A stretch of DNA of 7,025 nt from Belnapia sp. (lineage in GTDB: Bacteria > Pseudomonadota > Alphaproteobacteria > Acetobacterales > Acetobacteraceae): the NCBI GenBank assembly GCA_028291445.1, contig JAQGIA010000661.1, positions 1 to 7,025 on the forward strand. The letters run 5' to 3'. The translations under genes and the position numbers were made by a program. Of the stretch, positions 1-5,217 are shown piece by piece (position 1 is the first letter of the stretch; each line of letters opens with the position of its first letter). The notes under the pieces are model-generated. The model worked only from the letters and a program-made list of their open reading frames with translations. It was not told the origin of the DNA and did not search any database.

Positions 1-369
1 GCCGCGGCCGAGGATGTCCCGGCGCTGCGGGTGCCGGCCCGCATCCGCCGGGTAGTGGAGCTGCGGCTGCTGGCCTCGGCGCCGCACAAGCCTGCGTTGC
101 GCCGGGCGCTCAGTCTGCTGGCGCTGCCCTGGAACCTGCCGGTGGCGCTGCGGACCGCGGCGGGCAGCGTCGATGCCATGTGGCACGCGGCCGGCGACAC
201 CTCGGCGGATTTCTCCTGGTACACGCGGCGGGCGACGCTGGGCGCGGTCTATGGGACGACGCTGGCCTATTGGACCCGGAACGACGACCCGGATATCGCC
301 GAGGCCATGGAATTCCTCGACCGCCGGCTGGCCGGTGTGGCGCGGCTGGGCAAGCGGCGCCGGAAGTAA
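1..369 (+). CDS. COQ9-family ubiquinone biosynthesis protein, C-terminal part (5' end outside window)
   Basis: The frame is open from base 1 and stops at TAA 367-369, so about 122 C-terminal residues are visible and the start lies upstream of the window. The visible part carries the COQ9 signature: a MWHAAGD segment, then DFSWYTRRATL, a VYGTTLAYW stretch, and near the end a FLDRRLAGV helix with a basic tail (GKRRRK). In this family the C-terminal domain binds isoprenoid lipid and helps present ubiquinone intermediates to the COQ7 hydroxylase (known for the mitochondrial protein; the bacterial role is inferred). The N-terminal TetR-like helices expected in the family are not visible. A 6-bp hairpin (CGGCGC at 355-360, GCGCCG at 370-375) surrounds the stop but has no U-run, so I do not call it a terminator. 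The family assignment is firm; the exact biochemical role is not shown by sequence. Confidence 0.88.
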   Translation, partial: AAAEDVPALRVPARIRRVVELRLLASAPHKPALRRALSLLALPWNLPVALRTAAGSVDAMWHAAGDTSADFSWYTRRATLGAVYGTTLAYWTRNDDPDIAEAMEFLDRRLAGVARLGKRRRK

Positions 370-461
370 GCGCCGAACGACAGGGGGGCTGGTCAACACG
401 GGGGCCGATTGACGCGGCGCCCGCCGCATGCTGCGCTTCCGCGAAATCGGGGGAAGCGCCA

Positions 462-1250
462 ATGGCCATCGTGCCCAATCTCGCCAGGCAGCGGCTGGCC
501 GCCGGGGAGCTGTCGATCGGCTTCGGGGTGCATCACCTGCGCGGCAGCGCGGTCGGCATGATCGCCGCCGCCACCGGCTACGACTGGCTTTTCATCGACA
601 TGGAGCATGGTGCGACCTCGGTGCAGGAGGCGACCCAGATCGCCATCGCCGCGCTCGGCCAGGGCATCACCCCCATCGTCCGCTGCTGCAAGGATGCGCT
701 GTTCGAGGGCACGCGGGCGCTCGACAACGGCGCCATGGGCGTGGTGGTGCCGCATGTGGACACGGTCGAGGAAGCGCGCGCGGTGGCCGCCGCCTATCGC
801 TTCCCGCCGCTCGGCACCCGGTCCTGGGGCGGGCCGCCGTTTGCCTATAATTTCAAGCCCCCCGGCACGGCGGAGGCGCAGGTGGAACTCAACCGGGAGA
901 TCCTGGTCGCCTGCATGATCGAGACGCCGGAGGCGGTGGCCAATGCCGCGGCGATCGCCGCGGTGCCGGGGGTCGACATTCTGCTGATGGGAACCTCGGA
1001 CCTCACCGCCTCGATGGGCATCGCCGGGCAGATCGGCCATCCGGATGTGCAGGCGGCCTATGCCACGGTGGCCGCGGCCTGCGCCGCATCGGGCAAGGTG
1101 CTGGGCATGGGCGGGGTCTACGACGAGACCTGGGCCCGGGAATACATCCGGCTGGGAGCGCGATTCGTGCTCGGCGGCTCGGATCATGTGCTGCTGATGG
1201 CGGCGGGGGCGGCGCGCAGCGGCTTCCTGCGGGGGCTGCAGCCGGGCTGA
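462..1250 (+). CDS. HpcH/HpaI family class II (metal-dependent) 2-oxo acid aldolase
   Basis: A 262-residue protein, the usual length for HpaI-type aldolases, which cleave 4-hydroxy-2-oxo acids (for example 4-hydroxy-2-oxoheptane-1,7-dioate or 2-keto-3-deoxy-sugar acids) to pyruvate and an aldehyde. Visible family landmarks are YDWLFIDMEHG (residues 40-50) with His49 as the probable catalytic base, Arg74 in the TPIVRCC strand for pyruvate binding, the DNGAMGVVVPHVDT segment (88-101), and metal ligands Glu154 (MIETPEA) and Asp180 (LMGTSDL). The loop after the PPLGTR turn (115-120) reads SWGGPPFAYNF, which differs from the RGVG-type loop I know from HpaI, so the true substrate is open. ATG 462 is chosen because a GGGGGAAG ribosome site (449-456) precedes it by 5 nt and translation from here starts at the domain boundary. 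The frame is open further upstream, but that stretch has no family similarity. There is no obvious link to the iron genes downstream. Confidence 0.87.
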   Translation: MAIVPNLARQRLAAGELSIGFGVHHLRGSAVGMIAAATGYDWLFIDMEHGATSVQEATQIAIAALGQGITPIVRCCKDALFEGTRALDNGAMGVVVPHVDTVEEARAVAAAYRFPPLGTRSWGGPPFAYNFKPPGTAEAQVELNREILVACMIETPEAVANAAAIAAVPGVDILLMGTSDLTASMGIAGQIGHPDVQAAYATVAAACAASGKVLGMGGVYDETWAREYIRLGARFVLGGSDHVLLMAAGAARSGFLRGLQPG

Positions 1251-1282
1251 GAACGCTTCGCAAAACAACTTGCGAATGGTTC
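1251..1282. repeat. Interrupted inverted repeat just after the aldolase stop
   Basis: The arms are GAAC (1251-1254) plus TTCGCAA (1257-1263), and TTGCGAA (1270-1276) plus GTTC (1279-1282), separated by a 6-nt centre AACAAC. The 7-bp inner and 4-bp outer arms are exact reverse complements, with a 2-nt mismatch between them. No T-run follows, so it is a poor intrinsic terminator. The right arm is also the left part of the Fur-box-like site at 1272-1290, so the left arm may be a second, inverted regulator half-site. Confidence 0.6.
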
Positions 1283-1298
1283 TCAATCGCCGTATCTG
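1270..1298 (+). promoter_or_regulatory. Candidate sigma70-type promoter of the iron operon
   Basis: A -35-like TTGCGA (1270-1275) and a -10-like TATCTG (1293-1298) are separated by exactly 17 nt. They lie 26 nt before the ATG at 1325. The -35 box and most of the spacer coincide with the Fur-like palindrome, the arrangement expected for a repressed iron-uptake promoter. The -10 box is a weak match, so the exact transcription start is uncertain. Confidence 0.4.
1272..1290. promoter_or_regulatory. Fur-box-like operator upstream of the iron-binding protein gene
   Basis: The 19-bp site GCGAATGGTTCTCAATCGC is an imperfect palindrome in which 6 of 9 base pairs are symmetric. Read on the other strand it contains GAGAACCATTCGC, close to the GAGAAT-type hexamers of proteobacterial Fur boxes. 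It overlaps the candidate -35 box and ends 34 nt before the start codon of the Fe(III)-binding protein. A related regulator such as Irr or Mur cannot be excluded from the site alone. Confidence 0.55.
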
Positions 1299-1324
1299 TG
1301 GGTCACCAGCCCGGAGAAGCCTGC

Positions 1325-2368
1325 ATGCCTCGCCCCTCCCGTCGCGTGTTCGGCCTTGGCGCCGCGGTCCTGCTTGGCGTCGCCGCCGCCTCCGGCCCAG
1401 CTTCGGCGGCGGAGGAGGTGAACCTCTATTCCTCCCGGCACTATGACAGCGATCGCACGCTCTATGACGCCTTCGCCAAGGAAACCGGCATCCGGGTCCG
1501 GCTGATCGAGGGCGACGCCGACCAGCTCATCGAGCGCATCCGCAACGAGGGCGCCAATAGCCCGGCCGACGTCTTCATCACCGTCGACGCCGCCCGGCTG
1601 GCCCGCGCCGCCAATGCCGGGATCCTGACCTCCTTCCGCTCCGCCGCCGTGGAAAGCCGTATCCCGGCCGGGCTGCGCGACCCGGAGGGCATGTGGTTCG
1701 CCGTCTCCACCCGCGCCCGGGTGCTGATGTACGACCGCGAGCAGGGCGCACCGCCCGGCCTCGCCCGCTACGAGGATCTGGCCGACCCGCGCTTCAAGGG
1801 GCAGATCTGCGTCCGCACCTCCAGCCATCCCTACAACACCAGCCTCGGCGCCTCGGTGCTGGCGGCGGATGGGCCGGAGGCGACCGAGACCTGGGCGCGC
1901 GGCCTCGCCGCCAACCTGGCTCGCCCGCCGCAGGGCGGCGACCGTGACCAGTTCCGCGCCATCCCGGCCGGGCAGTGCCGGATCGCCATCTCCAATACCT
2001 ATTACCTGGCGGCCATCGGCGCCTCCGACCGGGCCGAGGACAAGGCGCTCTTCGCCCGGATCGGGGTGATCTTCCCGAACCAGGGCCAGGGCGACCGCGG
2101 CGCGCATGTGAACATCTCGGGCGCCGGGCTGGTGAAGACGGCGCCGAACAAGGCCGCGGCGACCCGCTTCCTCGATTACCTGACCAGCGATGCGGCGCAG
2201 GCGGCCTTCGCACTGGGCAACATGGAATATCCGGCGGTGGCCGATGCCCCGCTGCATCCGGCGCTACGCGCCATGGGCACCTTCCGGCCCGAGCCGGTCG
2301 ATGCGGAACGCACCAATACCAATGCCGGGCCGGCGCTGCAGATCATGCAGCGCGCCGGCTGGCGCTGA
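1325..2368 (+). CDS. futA: Periplasmic Fe(III)-binding protein of an iron ABC transporter (FutA/FbpA type)
   Basis: A 347-residue solute-binding protein that captures ferric iron in the periplasm for an FbpB/FbpC-type importer. The N-terminus has PSRRVFGLG followed by a hydrophobic stretch and ASA before AEE, so a Tat-type signal peptide cleaved near residue 28 is likely. The mature protein opens with VNLYSSRHYDSD, typical of the family. The candidate iron ligands are His39, Tyr40, Tyr170 (SHPYN) and the Tyr226-Tyr227 pair (SNTYYLA). As I recall the His/Tyr ligand set of cyanobacterial FutA1 (54, 55, 185, 241, 242), the spacings of 130 and 56 residues are identical. ATG 1325 is chosen because GGAGAAG (1313-1319) precedes it by 5 nt and it gives a normal signal peptide; a GTG at 1298 in frame overlaps the -10 box and is unlikely. 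The gene is followed by bfd after 23 nt. The symbol follows ligand type; fbpA or afuA would also fit. Confidence 0.9.
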   Translation: MPRPSRRVFGLGAAVLLGVAAASGPASAAEEVNLYSSRHYDSDRTLYDAFAKETGIRVRLIEGDADQLIERIRNEGANSPADVFITVDAARLARAANAGILTSFRSAAVESRIPAGLRDPEGMWFAVSTRARVLMYDREQGAPPGLARYEDLADPRFKGQICVRTSSHPYNTSLGASVLAADGPEATETWARGLAANLARPPQGGDRDQFRAIPAGQCRIAISNTYYLAAIGASDRAEDKALFARIGVIFPNQGQGDRGAHVNISGAGLVKTAPNKAAATRFLDYLTSDAAQAAFALGNMEYPAVADAPLHPALRAMGTFRPEPVDAERTNTNAGPALQIMQRAGWR

Positions 2369-2376
2369 GCGCAGGG

Positions 2377-2383
2377 AAGGAGG
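2377..2383 (+). promoter_or_regulatory. Strong ribosome binding site of bfd
   Basis: AAGGAGG, a near-perfect Shine-Dalgarno sequence, lies 8 nt before the ATG at 2392. It fixes the start of this short gene, which could otherwise be missed inside a longer open frame running from within the upstream gene. Confidence 0.75.
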
Positions 2384-2391
2384 ACGCCGCC

Positions 2392-2586
2392 ATGATCCTT
2401 TGCCTCTGCAACGCCCTCAGCGACGCGCAACTCGCCGAAGCGGTTGCCCAGGGTGCCCGCCGGCCGCGCGACGTCTATGCCCATTGCGCCTGCAAGGCAC
2501 AGTGCGGCACCTGCGCCCGGGCCATCCTCTCGATGATCCGCGATCTCGGGTCTTCCGGTCCGGCGACGCAATCCCAGGCGTCCTGA
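2392..2586 (+). CDS. bfd: Bacterioferritin-associated ferredoxin (Bfd, [2Fe-2S])
   Basis: A 64-residue protein of the BFD-like [2Fe-2S] family. It opens with MILCLCNALSD, and the four cluster cysteines Cys4, Cys6, Cys38 and Cys41 (QCGTC) fall at the same numbers as I recall for Escherichia coli Bfd. In characterised systems Bfd docks on bacterioferritin and passes electrons to the core to release Fe(II). It acts in the cytoplasm, normally with a ferredoxin reductase that is not seen here. Two extra cysteines, Cys32 and Cys34 in an HCAC segment, lie just before the C-terminal cluster pair and are not part of the usual set. The last dozen residues (GSSGPATQSQAS) look like a disordered tail. The gene starts 23 nt after the iron-binding protein stop with its own strong ribosome site, and precedes bfr by 87 nt, which supports the assignment. 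Confidence 0.93.
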   Translation: MILCLCNALSDAQLAEAVAQGARRPRDVYAHCACKAQCGTCARAILSMIRDLGSSGPATQSQAS

Positions 2587-2614
2587 CCGCCAAATCCTGC
2601 TATGGAAGCGTATG

Positions 2615-2635
2615 CCGCGGGTCGCCAGCCCGCGG
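2615..2635 (+). terminator. GC hairpin between bfd and bfr (possible attenuator or weak terminator)
   Basis: CCGCGGG (2615-2621) and CCCGCGG (2629-2635) form a perfect 7-bp stem with a 7-nt loop, followed by only TTTCC. The stem is stable but the U-run is short, so partial termination, processing or mRNA stabilisation are all possible. It sits in the otherwise featureless 87-nt gap between two functionally linked genes that often need different expression levels. Confidence 0.4.
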
Positions 2636-2657
2636 TTTCCTGCGTTCCGACGCCGCC

Positions 2658-2687
2658 ATGAAAGCAGACCCGCATGAAAGCCGATCC
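2658..2687 (+). repeat. Imperfect tandem duplication across the bfr start codon
   Basis: ATGAAAGCAGACCC (2658-2671) is repeated 16 nt later as ATGAAAGCCGATCC (2674-2687), with two differences. Both copies encode Met-Lys-Ala-Asp-Pro, but the 16-nt offset puts the first in a different reading frame, where it reads out of frame through the bfr region. Only the second is in frame with bacterioferritin. Confidence 0.7.
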
Positions 2688-3174
2688 CAAGGTCATCGAG
2701 CACCTGAACATCCAGCTCACCAACGAGCTGACCGCCATCAACCAGTACTTCCTGCACGCGCGGGTACTTCGCCATTGGGGCGTGACCAAGCTCGGGGCGC
2801 ATGAGTACAAGGAATCGATCGAGGAGATGCATCACGCCGACTGGCTGATCGAGCGCATCCTGTTCCTCGGCGGCCTGCCCAACGTGCAGCGGCTCAACCA
2901 GGTGATGGTCGGCCAGACGGTGGAGGAAATCCTCCGCGCCGATCTCACGCTGGAGGAGAAGGCGACCGCCGACCTGCGCGAGGGCATCGCCTATGCGGAA
3001 AGCGTGCGCGACTACGTCTCGCGCGACCTGCTGCTGAAGATCCTCGGCAACGAGGAGGAGCACCAGGACTTCCTCGACCGCCAGTTCGACCTGATCAAGC
3101 TGATCGGCATCGAGCGCTATATCCTGCTGAATAGCGCGGCGGCGCCGGACCAGGGCAGCGAAGCGGCGGGCTGA
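2674..3174 (+). CDS. bfr: Bacterioferritin, heme-containing iron storage protein
   Basis: A 166-residue protein; bacterioferritins are usually about 155-160 residues, so the fit is close apart from a short extra C-terminal tail (AAAPDQGSEAAG). It forms 24-subunit cages in the cytoplasm that oxidise Fe(II) and store a ferric mineral. The complete diiron ferroxidase site is present at canonical positions: Glu18, Glu51, His54, Glu94, Glu127 and His130, with Tyr25 nearby. Met52, the axial ligand for the heme shared between two subunits, is also present, which separates it from ferritin (Ftn) and Dps. ATG 2674 gives the standard MKADPKVIEHLN start; no strong Shine-Dalgarno sequence precedes it, only an A/G-rich stretch inside the upstream duplicate. 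The adjacent bfd encodes its reductive iron-release partner. Whether it is read from the upstream iron promoter or from one of its own is not clear from the sequence. Confidence 0.96.
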   Translation: MKADPKVIEHLNIQLTNELTAINQYFLHARVLRHWGVTKLGAHEYKESIEEMHHADWLIERILFLGGLPNVQRLNQVMVGQTVEEILRADLTLEEKATADLREGIAYAESVRDYVSRDLLLKILGNEEEHQDFLDRQFDLIKLIGIERYILLNSAAAPDQGSEAAG

Positions 3175-3175
3175 G

Positions 3176-3289
3176 GCTTACGGCGGCTGCCACATTACCA
3201 GGGTTGAGGGGCGCGTTGTCCCTACCGTTGGACGCCATGCGTCCAACCCCCGCCAAGGGTCGCAAGATCCTTGGACCCTGTGGGTAAGC
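3176..3289. repeat. Structured intergenic element between convergent bfr and response regulator genes
   Basis: The 139-nt gap (3175-3313) holds no gene but several nested inverted repeats. GCTTAC (3176-3181) and GTAAGC (3284-3289) bracket it. GTTGGACGC (3227-3235) and GCGTCCAAC (3239-3247) form a perfect 9-bp hairpin with a 3-nt loop. CCAAGG (3253-3258) pairs with CCTTGG (3269-3274), competing with AGGGTC (3256-3261) against GACCCT (3274-3279). It may end transcription from both sides. The CCGCCAAGGG...CCTTGGACCC part resembles a palindrome I recall as repeated between genes in Roseomonas-like genomes; that resemblance is from memory and not checked. Confidence 0.5.
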
Positions 3290-3313
3290 GACTGATTTAA
3301 ATGATGCGTTGGA

Positions 3314-3691
3314 TCAGGCCCGGCCGGCGACGCTGCGAATGGCGTTGACCAGGGCGCCGAGCTCGATGGGCTTGGTCAGCAATTCCAGCGGCGCGCTGCC
3401 GTCGTGCAGCCCGGCGCTGCCGCCGCTGGGTGGGAAGCCGGTCATCACCACCACCGGAAGGTCCGGCCGTTGGGCACGCAGCCGGGCGATCAGCTCCCGC
3501 CCGTCCAGCCGCGGCATCCGCAGGTCGGTCAGCAGCACGTCGAAGCCGGCGCCGGCGCAGAACAGCTCCATCGCCGCCTTGCCGTCGCAGGCCGGCAGCA
3601 CGTCGAAGCCGGCGTCGAGCAGGCATTCCTCCAGCACCTCGGCGGCCAGGTTCTCGTCCTCGGCCATCAGCACGCGAAGCCGGGGGATCAT
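3314..3691 (-). CDS. Single-domain (REC-only) response regulator
   Basis: A 125-residue receiver domain with no output domain. The acidic pair is Glu11-Asp12 (MAEDEN), the phospho-acceptor is Asp56 (LLTDLRMP), the switch residue is Thr84 (VVMTGFP), and the conserved lysine is Lys107 followed by Pro (LLTKPIE), so it should be phosphorylatable. ATG 3689-3691 overlaps the kinase stop as ATGA, the typical sign of translational coupling, and the start gives a receiver of normal length. The open frame upstream in the same register is out of frame with the kinase and has no receiver similarity. With no DNA-binding or enzymatic domain it must act by protein contact, as a phosphate sink, or as a relay to a partner outside the window. 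The kinase has no receiver of its own, so this protein is its likely direct partner. Confidence 0.93.
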   Translation of the reverse strand: MIPRLRVLMAEDENLAAEVLEECLLDAGFDVLPACDGKAAMELFCAGAGFDVLLTDLRMPRLDGRELIARLRAQRPDLPVVVMTGFPPSGGSAGLHDGSAPLELLTKPIELGALVNAIRSVAGRA

Positions 3692-5217
3692 GCCGGCCCA
3701 TCCGCGCGCTCGGCCGCCAGGGGCAGCGCCACCTCGAAAACCGCGCCGGCGCCACGGTTGAGCCAGCCCAGCCGGCCGCCCATCCCGCGCAGGATGCCGG
3801 CGGCGATGGGCAGGCCGAGGCCGGTGCCCTCGCCGGGGTCCTTGCTGGTCACGAAAGGTTCCAGGATGCGGGCGCCGAGGCTGGCGGAGACCCCGCCGCC
3901 GGTATCCTGCACCGCAAGGGTGATCTGCCCGGGCCACGGGCCGGCCCGCAGGCTGACCAGGATCTGGGCCGGGGCACCGGGGTCCTGGCGGCGGCGGCGC
4001 AATACGGCATCCCGGGCATTCTCCAGCAGGTTCAGCAGCGCCTGTTCGAATTGGGCGGCCCGGCCCAGCACCGCCGCCGGCGCCTGGGCATCGAGCTCGA
4101 CCTCGATGCCGTCGAGCGCCCAGGACCGGCGGGCGACCTCGACCGCGGCGGCGGCGGCGGCGGCGGCATCGAAGGGCTCGGCTTCGCCGGGCGCGTCGCG
4201 GGCCAATTCCCGCATGCGCTCCAGCAGCGCGCCGAGCCGTCGGGTCTGACCGAGGATGACCTCGATCGCCCGGCGGGGGCCGGCGGCGACCGGCTCCATC
4301 AGGCGCCCGGCGCGGTCGGCCCAGAGGCTGATGATATTGACCGGCTGGCTCATCTCATGCGCCACGCCGGCGCACATGGCGCCGATGGTGGCGCGGCGGG
4401 CGGTCTCGACCAGGTCGGTCTGCAGCCGGCGCAATTCGGTCACGTCCCGCAGGCTGCCGAGCAGTCGCTGCGGCTCTCCGGGCAGGGACGGCAGCGGTAC
4501 CAGGATGGTATGCCAGTGCTGCAGGCCATGCGGGCCGGCGACGGCGCTCTCCCAGTTCCGCGCGGTGCCACTGGCGAGGCTGGCGGCGAAGGCGGCGAGC
4601 AGTTCCCGCGCCGGCGCATCCTCCAGCAGGGCCTGCGGGTCGGTGCCCTCGACCGCCGCGCGCTCGGTGCCGAACAGCCGGCAGAAGCTTGGGTTGACGG
4701 TCTCGAAGACGAAGCGGCCGGCCTCGGCGCGGACCACGAAAAGGGCATCTGCCAGATGTTCGAAGAAGCCGGCGAGGCGGGCCTCGGCATCCCGCCGTTC
4801 AGCGATCTCGCGCGACAGGGCGGCGTTGGCGGCGGCGAGTTCCTGGGAGGAGGGCAGGGCCAGCAGCCGTGGCAGCAATAGCCAGAGCAGGACGGCGGTG
4901 GCGACGGAGATGAGCGCGGTGATGGCCTTGACCGCGCCTTCCGCACCGTAGTCCGGCCGCCACAGGGTCCAGATCGACAGGAAATGGGTGGCGCCGCAGG
5001 CCAGGATGAACAGCGCGAAGAGCTCGATCGCCCAGGGGATGACCAGGTCGCGGCGGCGGACCGCGAGGATCAGCAGCACAATGGGAATGGACCAGTAGGC
5101 GAGGCCGGTGAGGGCATCGGACACCACATGCAGCCAGATCAGCTCGGGCCGCCAAAGCAGGCACATGCCGTGCGGAGCAAGGGCCTCGGTATCGAACAGG
5201 GACGCCAAATAAGGCAT
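3688..5217 (-). CDS. Membrane histidine kinase with ETR1-like ethylene-binding domain, PAS, HisKA and HATPase domains
   Basis: A 509-residue kinase. Residues about 25-120 form a three-helix membrane domain resembling the ethylene-binding domain of plant ETR1: VVSDALTGLAYWSIP and ILACGATHFLSIWTLW. Asp34, Tyr41, Cys74 and His78 match ETR1 Asp25, Tyr32, Cys65 and His69 at a constant +9 offset; Cys65 and His69 are the Cu(I) ligands in the plant protein. A linker helix (123-148) leads to a PAS domain (about 149-262). The HisKA H-box is GVAHEMSQP with phospho-acceptor His287. The HATPase part has the N-box NLLENARDA (396-404), DTGGGV (438-443) and GTGLGL (464-469). Eight consecutive alanines (351-358) join the last two domains. 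No strong Shine-Dalgarno sequence precedes ATG 5217. The next gene, the response regulator, overlaps it by four bases. The domain call is firm; ethylene binding is inferred from residues only, and other small ligands remain possible. Confidence 0.93.
   Translation of the reverse strand: MPYLASLFDTEALAPHGMCLLWRPELIWLHVVSDALTGLAYWSIPIVLLILAVRRRDLVIPWAIELFALFILACGATHFLSIWTLWRPDYGAEGAVKAITALISVATAVLLWLLLPRLLALPSSQELAAANAALSREIAERRDAEARLAGFFEHLADALFVVRAEAGRFVFETVNPSFCRLFGTERAAVEGTDPQALLEDAPARELLAAFAASLASGTARNWESAVAGPHGLQHWHTILVPLPSLPGEPQRLLGSLRDVTELRRLQTDLVETARRATIGAMCAGVAHEMSQPVNIISLWADRAGRLMEPVAAGPRRAIEVILGQTRRLGALLERMRELARDAPGEAEPFDAAAAAAAAVEVARRSWALDGIEVELDAQAPAAVLGRAAQFEQALLNLLENARDAVLRRRRQDPGAPAQILVSLRAGPWPGQITLAVQDTGGGVSASLGARILEPFVTSKDPGEGTGLGLPIAAGILRGMGGRLGWLNRGAGAVFEVALPLAAERADGPA
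4144..4167 (-). repeat. Triplet repeat encoding an alanine tract in the kinase
   Basis: Seven perfect GGC units (4147-4167) preceded by CGC, read on the - strand as GCC codons plus one GCG, encode Ala351-Ala358 in the linker between the HisKA and HATPase domains. Perfect codon repetition makes the tract prone to gain or loss of whole codons, which would change linker length without a frameshift. Confidence 0.75.

Noticed and set aside
409..437. TTGACG as a -35 box for the aldolase gene
   Set aside because: The hexamer is good, but no acceptable -10 box lies 16-18 nt downstream (TGCGCT at the expected place).
1251..1282. Intrinsic terminator for the aldolase gene
   Set aside because: The inverted repeat has no T-run after it and overlaps the Fur-like site and promoter, so a regulatory role is more plausible.
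393..1286. Long open frame on the - strand opposite the aldolase
   Set aside because: It is an antisense shadow of a clear HpaI-family gene; its product is rich in Arg, His and Gly, typical of the complement of GC-rich coding sequence, and has no recognisable domain.
1283..2257. Long open frame on the - strand opposite the iron-binding protein
   Set aside because: The + strand gene has complete family motifs and iron ligands, while the antisense product shows low-complexity Gly/Ala/Arg composition and no motif.
2583..2616. Separate bfr promoter (CTGACC with TATGGA or TATGCC)
   Set aside because: The spacings of 12 and 22 nt are both unsuitable and the hexamers are weak, so no promoter can be supported here.
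2176..3063. Open frame on the - strand across bfd and bfr
   Set aside because: It runs antisense to two genes with full cofactor ligand sets and crosses their boundary, so it is a composition artefact.
3430..4881. 483-codon open frame on the + strand opposite the kinase
   Set aside because: It is antisense to a kinase with complete H, N, D and G boxes; the product is repetitive Gly/Ala/Arg sequence without domains.
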